A DNA stretch of 13,704 bases, taken from Spirochaetaceae bacterium. Lineage in GTDB: Bacteria; Spirochaetota; Spirochaetia; PWKH01. Shown in pieces: positions 13,197 to 13,704 of the stretch; positions within the stretch are counted from its first letter, which is position 1, and every line of letters begins with the position of its first letter. Under the pieces are notes generated by a model. It saw only the letters and a program-made list of their open reading frames with translations, was not told the DNA's origin and did not search any database. The position numbers were made by a program, and so were the translations under genes. The stretch lies in assembly GCA_003557605.1 (NCBI GenBank), contig PWNW01000200.1, positions 1-13,704 on the forward strand, given 5' to 3'.

Positions 13197-13704
13197 ATAG
13201 AATGTATCTTGAAAGGTCCTGGTCCTTCACCACCCCGGAAAGGCGCTGGTCCACATACTCAGCGGTGATTTGTATTGTTTGCCCGGAAAGCTCCTGGCTC
13301 TCAAATGAAACCTCCTCCAGCAGCAGCTCCATCATCGTATGAAGCCGTCTTGCTCCGATGTTCTCGGTCCTGCTGTTCACCTCGGCGGCGATTTCACTGA
13401 GACGCCGAACGGCTTCGGGGGTGAAATCCAATTCCACACCCTCGGTCTTCATCAGTTCACAGTACTGCTTTGTCAGGGCGTGCTGGGGTTCGGTAAGTAT
13501 CCGGTAGAAATCCTCCTCCTTCAGTGCATCAAGCTCAACTCGAAGCGGAAAGCGCCCCTGCAGCTCAGGAATCAGGTCCGAGGGCTTGCTCATATGAAAC
13601 GCCCCGGCTGCAATAAACAGGATATGGGAGGTGTCGATCATGCCGTATTTGGTATTCACCTGCGCCCCCTCAACAATCGGCAGTATATCTCTCTGCACCC
13701 CTTC
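13195..13704 (-). CDS. hslU: HslU, ATPase/unfoldase subunit of the HslUV protease, truncated by window edge
   Basis: HslU is a cytoplasmic AAA+ hexamer that unfolds substrates and feeds them into the HslV peptidase. Only the C-terminal 169 codons are visible. HslU is usually about 440-480 residues, so the Walker A/B motifs and the I domain's beginning lie beyond the right edge. The frame is open to the edge; the GTG at 13698 is an internal Val codon of the conserved EGVQRD. Strong signatures are KYGMIDTSHILFIAAGAFH, PSDLIPELQGRFPLRVEL, YRILTEPQHALTKQY, the sensor-2 segment TENIGARRLHTMMELLLEEV, and the C-terminal end DLSRYIL, which in this family inserts into HslV to activate it. Its presence implies hslV just upstream, outside the window. 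flhF follows on the same strand. Confidence 0.96.
   Translation of the reverse strand, partial: EGVQRDILPIVEGAQVNTKYGMIDTSHILFIAAGAFHMSKPSDLIPELQGRFPLRVELDALKEEDFYRILTEPQHALTKQYCELMKTEGVELDFTPEAVRRLSEIAAEVNSRTENIGARRLHTMMELLLEEVSFESQELSGQTIQITAEYVDQRLSGVVKDQDLSRYIL

Overview
This is a compact housekeeping region, about 54% G+C by eye, from a flagellated bacterium with a Gram-negative type envelope. My best guess is a free-living spirochaete (Spirochaetales). That guess rests on the mix of FlhF, a Sec-exported Deg protease, HslU, a LysM/M23 envelope protein and a glycogen operon with a plant/cyanobacterial-type GlgC. It is an inference: there is no rRNA or other phylogenetic marker here.

Layout from left to right: glgA (5' end cut off by the window) and glgC form a + strand glycogen operon with an ATGA stop/start overlap. 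Next come a Nudix hydrolase (mutT type) and an unrecognised four-helix membrane protein, both on the - strand and probably co-transcribed, with the membrane protein first. A divergent 128-140 bp gap separates them from a secreted Deg9/HtrA-type serine protease (+). It runs tail-to-tail into nnr, the bifunctional NAD(P)H-hydrate repair enzyme (-). nnr is divergent from secA (+). secA converges on a membrane-anchored two-LysM protein with a degenerate M23 domain (-). That gene is divergent, over a 60 bp gap, from a class B penicillin-binding protein of FtsI type (+). The PBP converges on flhF (-), which lies downstream of hslU (-, 5' end cut off by the right edge).

Functional groups: glgA/glgC make glycogen from ADP-glucose. 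MutT and Nnr repair damaged nucleotides and cofactors. SecA exports proteins such as the protease. The LysM/M23 protein and the PBP act on peptidoglycan and may work together. FlhF places flagella, and HslU is the unfoldase of the HslUV protease.

No mobile element, CRISPR array, tRNA, rRNA or attachment site was seen, and no stretch of more than 300 bases lacks a gene. The most notable points are the loss of every zinc ligand in the M23 domain, a PBP gene that appears to be read without a leader or Shine-Dalgarno, the plant-type GlgC, and four tail-to-tail gene pairs that overlap or nearly touch with no room for ordinary terminators. I found no convincing undescribed multi-gene system.
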